NCBI GenBank assembly: GCA_902493835.1
Contig: CABURG010000076.1
Location: 1 to 8,022 of the forward strand
Source of the DNA: an uncultured Collinsella sp.
GTDB taxonomy: Bacteria > Actinomycetota > Coriobacteriia > Coriobacteriales > Coriobacteriaceae
DNA length: 8,022 nt
Direction of reading: 5' to 3'
Translations under genes and position numbers: made by a program
Notes under the pieces: model-generated
What the model saw: the letters and a program-made list of their open reading frames with translations, nothing else
Database searches by the model: none
What the model was told of the DNA's origin: nothing
Part shown: positions 5,377 through 8,022 of the stretch, one piece after another
Numbering within the stretch: position 1 is the first letter of the stretch
Layout: every line of letters begins with the position of its first letter

Positions 5377-7689
5377 CTACGCCGACGCGCTGTCGCGAGC
5401 CGCCTGGCATGTAGGAGTCTGACGCAGCGTAAGCGGCTTGTCCCCCGCCTCGGCCGACGTGGTCAGCGTATACGTGATCGTCGTCGTCTCGCCAGCATGC
5501 AGGTCAACGGTGCCCGAATAGAAGGGGATTCCATGCCACGTAGCGGCGCCAAGACCAAACTGGGTGCCCTCGACGGTCAGATCAGTAATGTTGCCGCCCG
5601 TCGGGGCAAACAACGAGACATCCAGACGCTCGTCGTCACGCGCGGCATCGGGTGCGCTCGCCGCAACGTAGTCGGGCAGCTTGCCAGCCTCCTCCTGCGT
5701 CATGATGTTCGTCAGGGTAACGGTGATGCGATAGGAGCACGTGCCGTCACCGTTCTTGATGCCCTGGCCAATCTGCGTATCGGCGTTCAGGTACCAGTCG
5801 AGCTTGGAGAAGCTCAGGTTGTTAAAGTAAACGCCGGCAACAGGATCGGCACTCGGGTCATCCGGATCGGGCAGCGAAGCGTCAATGCCCGTCTCTTTGA
5901 TGGCACTCTGCTCATCATCGTTTCTCATCCACGCGATCAGGCGGCCCTCTTCGGCACCGCGCTCAACGGCGCTGACAAGCTTCGTAACATCGACATCGCC
6001 GATACCGCCAAGGATCTTGTCGAAGGCAGCGCTGGCGACGGATGCAAAGATGCCGTCAGACTCCTCGACCGGATAGTTCCAGTACACATCGCGCATGAGG
6101 ACCTTTGCGGCGTTGGTGCCGTCGACAACCGTTCCGTCGGGCAGTGACACGTTACCGACCAGGCCCAGCAGATACTGCAGGAACACCGGGTCGATACCGA
6201 TGACGCCATCAACGTCCTGTCCATACTGGGACTTCCACAGCGCGGCGACACGCTGCGAGTTGCGGGGCCAATCAGGCGAATAAGTATTGCCCGAGTTGTA
6301 CAGGTTGCTGTGGTTGCCGAACAGCGCCTCATCCTCTTCGTCGACGCTCTCGACTGCCTCATCCTCACTGAGTCCAATGCGGGGAACAAACTCGCCAATC
6401 GACATCTGGCCGTCGGTGACCGAAATCAGGCCCTGCGAACCGCCAAAGCCGCCGCAGGCACGAATCTCGACGTTGTTCATGGCGTACATAAGGTAGTTGC
6501 GCGTCTGGCCGTTGGCGCCGAGCATCTGGGGAAGGACGGGGGCGACCTTCTCCGCCGCGTCAACCGCGCCGTTGAGGGTGGCAAAGCCGTCCTTGGCCTT
6601 ATCGACCAGCTCGGTCACCTGGGAAATATGAGTATCGCCAATGCCCTGGACCTTCTCGTTGGCGCTCTTGAACACCTTCGAGCTGCTGGAAAGCGAATCG
6701 GCGACCGCCTGCAGCGCGGACACGTTAATCATGCCGTCCTGGAACAGCTTGCCGGGCGTAGCCTGCGAAAGGTTATCGGCCATGGGAACCAGCGCATTGC
6801 TCGAGACATCGGACAGGGCGTCAATCATGGTGCGGGCCGCATTGATATCGCTGCCATACACCGGGATAAACGAAGCCGCCGCCCACAGCGGGCTCGAGGT
6901 CTCCGCCTTCATGCTGTGACAGAGCTCATCGATCTTCTTCGCGTCGTCAGGCAGCGTCGAAAAATCGCCCGACGTGACCTTGTCCTTAAGGCCACCGACG
7001 ATCTCGACAGCCTCCTTCGCTTCGCCCTTTACGGTCTTTGCCGAGTTAAGCAGCATAAAGCCGCTTGCGCCAAGCGCAACGAGAAGCACCGCGACTACAG
7101 CGGCAATAATGGCGCCGGTGTGACGCTTTTTGCGCTCGCCCTTGCGATGGCGATGACGGACCAGACCGTCAGAGGTCGAACTCGACGAAGCGTCGCTACC
7201 GTAGTTCAAGCCAAAATCGTAATAATCTTCCTTGGAACCCGAGCCCGCAAACTCGGCACCGCTATCATCCAGGCGGGCGAACGTACCAGTCTCGGAGGCG
7301 CCGGTGTAAATCGTGCCAAGGTTACCCGTAAGCCCCGCGCCACCGGCAGAGGGAGTATTGTTGGCGGCCTTGCCGGCATTAACGTTGCCGGCGGCATTCG
7401 CGGCGTTGGCAGCACCTGCGTTGTTCGCAGGTGCCGAAGGAGCCCCGCTCGGCTGCGACGCAGAGGTTGCACCGCCCGCAAAGACATTCCCTCTTGCACG
7501 GCCGGTCTTTTTTGCCTTTTGAGACTGCTCGTACAGAGCGGTAAACATCGCCGTCTCGCCCGGGGACACGCGCTTACCGGAACCGCCCTGTCCAGCGCCG
7601 CCCGGCGTGCCGGCCTTACCAGCCCCGTTCGGACGCGGCGGAACTGCAGGACGGCCGCTATCGCTGCCCTTAAAGTGATTACCAGCCAT
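5377..7689 (-). CDS. DUF4012 domain-containing single-pass membrane protein
   Basis: The 770-residue product looks like an envelope protein with a long cytoplasmic tail. Residues 1-178 are low in complexity, rich in Gly, Ala, Asn, Ser and Pro, with an Ala/Asn stretch around 88-112. A polybasic segment, HRHRKGERKKRH (179-190), precedes one membrane helix (about 191-214), so by the positive-inside rule the C-terminal 550 residues should lie outside. That part resembles DUF4012: YLMYAMNNVEIRACGGFGGS (399-418), LISVTDGQM (421-429), SPDWPRNSQRVAALW (471-485) and VDGVIGIDPVFLQYLLGLVG (493-512). Four cysteines lie outside (C257, C412, C651, C761) and could form disulfides. The start at 7689 has GAGGA (7701 to 7697) 7 nt upstream; an in-frame ATG at 7812 would add 41 unrelated, Cys-rich residues. 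The molecular function of DUF4012 is not known to me. Being next to glmM fits an envelope role but does not prove one. Confidence 0.85.
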   Translation of the reverse strand: MAGNHFKGSDSGRPAVPPRPNGAGKAGTPGGAGQGGSGKRVSPGETAMFTALYEQSQKAKKTGRARGNVFAGGATSASQPSGAPSAPANNAGAANAANAAGNVNAGKAANNTPSAGGAGLTGNLGTIYTGASETGTFARLDDSGAEFAGSGSKEDYYDFGLNYGSDASSSSTSDGLVRHRHRKGERKKRHTGAIIAAVVAVLLVALGASGFMLLNSAKTVKGEAKEAVEIVGGLKDKVTSGDFSTLPDDAKKIDELCHSMKAETSSPLWAAASFIPVYGSDINAARTMIDALSDVSSNALVPMADNLSQATPGKLFQDGMINVSALQAVADSLSSSSKVFKSANEKVQGIGDTHISQVTELVDKAKDGFATLNGAVDAAEKVAPVLPQMLGANGQTRNYLMYAMNNVEIRACGGFGGSQGLISVTDGQMSIGEFVPRIGLSEDEAVESVDEEDEALFGNHSNLYNSGNTYSPDWPRNSQRVAALWKSQYGQDVDGVIGIDPVFLQYLLGLVGNVSLPDGTVVDGTNAAKVLMRDVYWNYPVEESDGIFASVASAAFDKILGGIGDVDVTKLVSAVERGAEEGRLIAWMRNDDEQSAIKETGIDASLPDPDDPSADPVAGVYFNNLSFSKLDWYLNADTQIGQGIKNGDGTCSYRITVTLTNIMTQEEAGKLPDYVAASAPDAARDDERLDVSLFAPTGGNITDLTVEGTQFGLGAATWHGIPFYSGTVDLHAGETTTITYTLTTSAEAGDKPLTLRQTPTCQAARDSASA

Positions 7690-7725
7690 AAAGAAATCCT
7701 CGCAATTGAGTCGCAATGAAAAAGT

Positions 7726-7747
7726 CCATAACGTTACTAGTTTATGG
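7726..7747. promoter_or_regulatory. Inverted repeat upstream of the DUF4012 gene, possible operator
   Basis: CCATAA (7726-7731) and TTATGG (7742-7747) form a 6-bp inverted repeat with a 10-bp spacer, centred 47 bp before the DUF4012 start codon. Minus-strand CATAAA (7746 to 7741) could be a weak -10 element overlapping it, which would make it an operator-sized site. The half-sites are short and AT-rich, so chance is possible. Confidence 0.3.
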
Positions 7748-7838
7748 CATTTTGAGCATCGACAGCTAAACTCCAGACACGGACATCGATTGGCGAAAAT
7801 GCGGCACAACACCTTTTCCGTTTTGGCAGCGGCGCCAG

Positions 7839-8022
7839 CTACACCGTGAGGAACATCATCACGATGATCATGACAAAGCCGATAAGGTCGGTCGGCAAAA
7901 ACACCGTCCCCAGCATAACGGCGCTGGTGATGGTCGCCGAAACCGGCTCCACAGTTCCGATGAGGCTCGCGCGCACCGAGCCGATGTCCTTAACGCCCTG
8001 CATATAAAGCATGTAAGCAAAA
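7839..8022 (-). CDS. EamA/DMT-family transporter, C-terminal end (partial)
   Basis: Only the last 60 codons are inside the window; the gene continues past the right edge and stops with TAG at 7841 to 7839. The fragment reads AYMLYMQGVKDIGSVRASLIG, then TVEPVSATITSAVMLG and a final hydrophobic helix DLIGFVMIIVMMFLTV. A helix boundary with the pattern A-S-L-x-x-x-x-EP-V followed by LG and a last membrane helix is typical of the second EamA repeat in drug/metabolite-transporter superfamily permeases. These are 10-helix inner-membrane exporters of amino acids or other metabolites. The substrate cannot be read from this fragment. The 149-bp gap to the DUF4012 gene shows no clear terminator, so the two may or may not be co-transcribed. 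Confidence 0.82.
   Translation of the reverse strand, partial: FAYMLYMQGVKDIGSVRASLIGTVEPVSATITSAVMLGTVFLPTDLIGFVMIIVMMFLTV

Noticed and set aside
4016..5422. Long plus-strand open frame opposite glmM, with comparable ones at 723-1652 and 6310-7719
   Set aside because: These are antisense shadows of glmM, pheS and the DUF4012 gene. Long stop-free antisense frames are expected in GC-rich coding DNA, their products are repetitive in His, Ala, Arg and Val, and they show no family motifs.
7697..7719. Near-repeat of TCGCAATTGA and TCGCAATGA upstream of the DUF4012 gene
   Set aside because: The copies are short, imperfect and overlap the ribosome binding site region. They are not distinguishable from chance.
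7690..7812. Upstream in-frame ATG at 7812 as the start of the DUF4012 gene
   Set aside because: The extra 41 residues are Cys-rich and look like translated intergenic DNA. The ATG at 7689 has a well-spaced GAGGA site.

Overview
The window looks like core chromosome from a high-GC actinobacterium. Coriobacteriia, close to Collinsella, is my best guess. I infer this from the strongly GC-biased third codon positions, the protein style and a Firmicutes-like Phe T-box with a transcriptional terminator; no 16S gene or other decisive marker is present. I see no tRNA, rRNA, CRISPR array, insertion sequence, phage gene or recognisable defence locus.

Layout from left to right. (1) Positions 1-346, minus strand: the N-terminal part of pheT, running off the left edge. 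(2) 347-530: an unusually long pheS-pheT spacer with several small hairpins. (3) 531-1607, minus: complete pheS. (4) 1608-1978, minus: the pheS leader, holding a complete tRNA-Phe T-box riboswitch (specifier UUC, T-box sequence, antiterminator/terminator switch) and an extra stem-loop before the ribosome binding site; a probable promoter lies at about 1985-1993. (5) 2112-3695, plus: a divergently transcribed M32 metallocarboxypeptidase with a lysine/alanine-rich N-terminal extension, closed by a clear terminator. (6) 3697-3961: a convergent intergenic region with a nested inverted-repeat element of about 100 bp and a perfect hairpin one base after the glmM stop. (7) 3962-5293, minus: glmM. (8) 5294-5376: a short spacer with a strong GC hairpin between the DUF4012 gene and glmM. 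(9) 5377-7689, minus: a large single-pass membrane protein with an extracellular DUF4012-type domain and a long disordered cytoplasmic N-terminus. (10) 7690-7838: a spacer with a possible operator. (11) 7839-8022, minus: the C-terminal end of an EamA/DMT-family transporter, cut by the right edge.

Functionally, pheS and pheT encode the two subunits of phenylalanyl-tRNA synthetase, and the T-box should switch them on when uncharged tRNA-Phe builds up. The M32 peptidase releases amino acids from peptide C-termini. GlmM makes glucosamine-1-phosphate for peptidoglycan and other envelope polymers. The DUF4012 protein just upstream on the same strand is probably an envelope protein of unknown role. 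I found no convincing new multi-gene system. The best second-look items are the nested inverted repeat at 3823-3921, the DUF4012 protein, the K/A-rich tail of the M32 peptidase and the hairpin-rich leaders of pheS, pheT and glmM.
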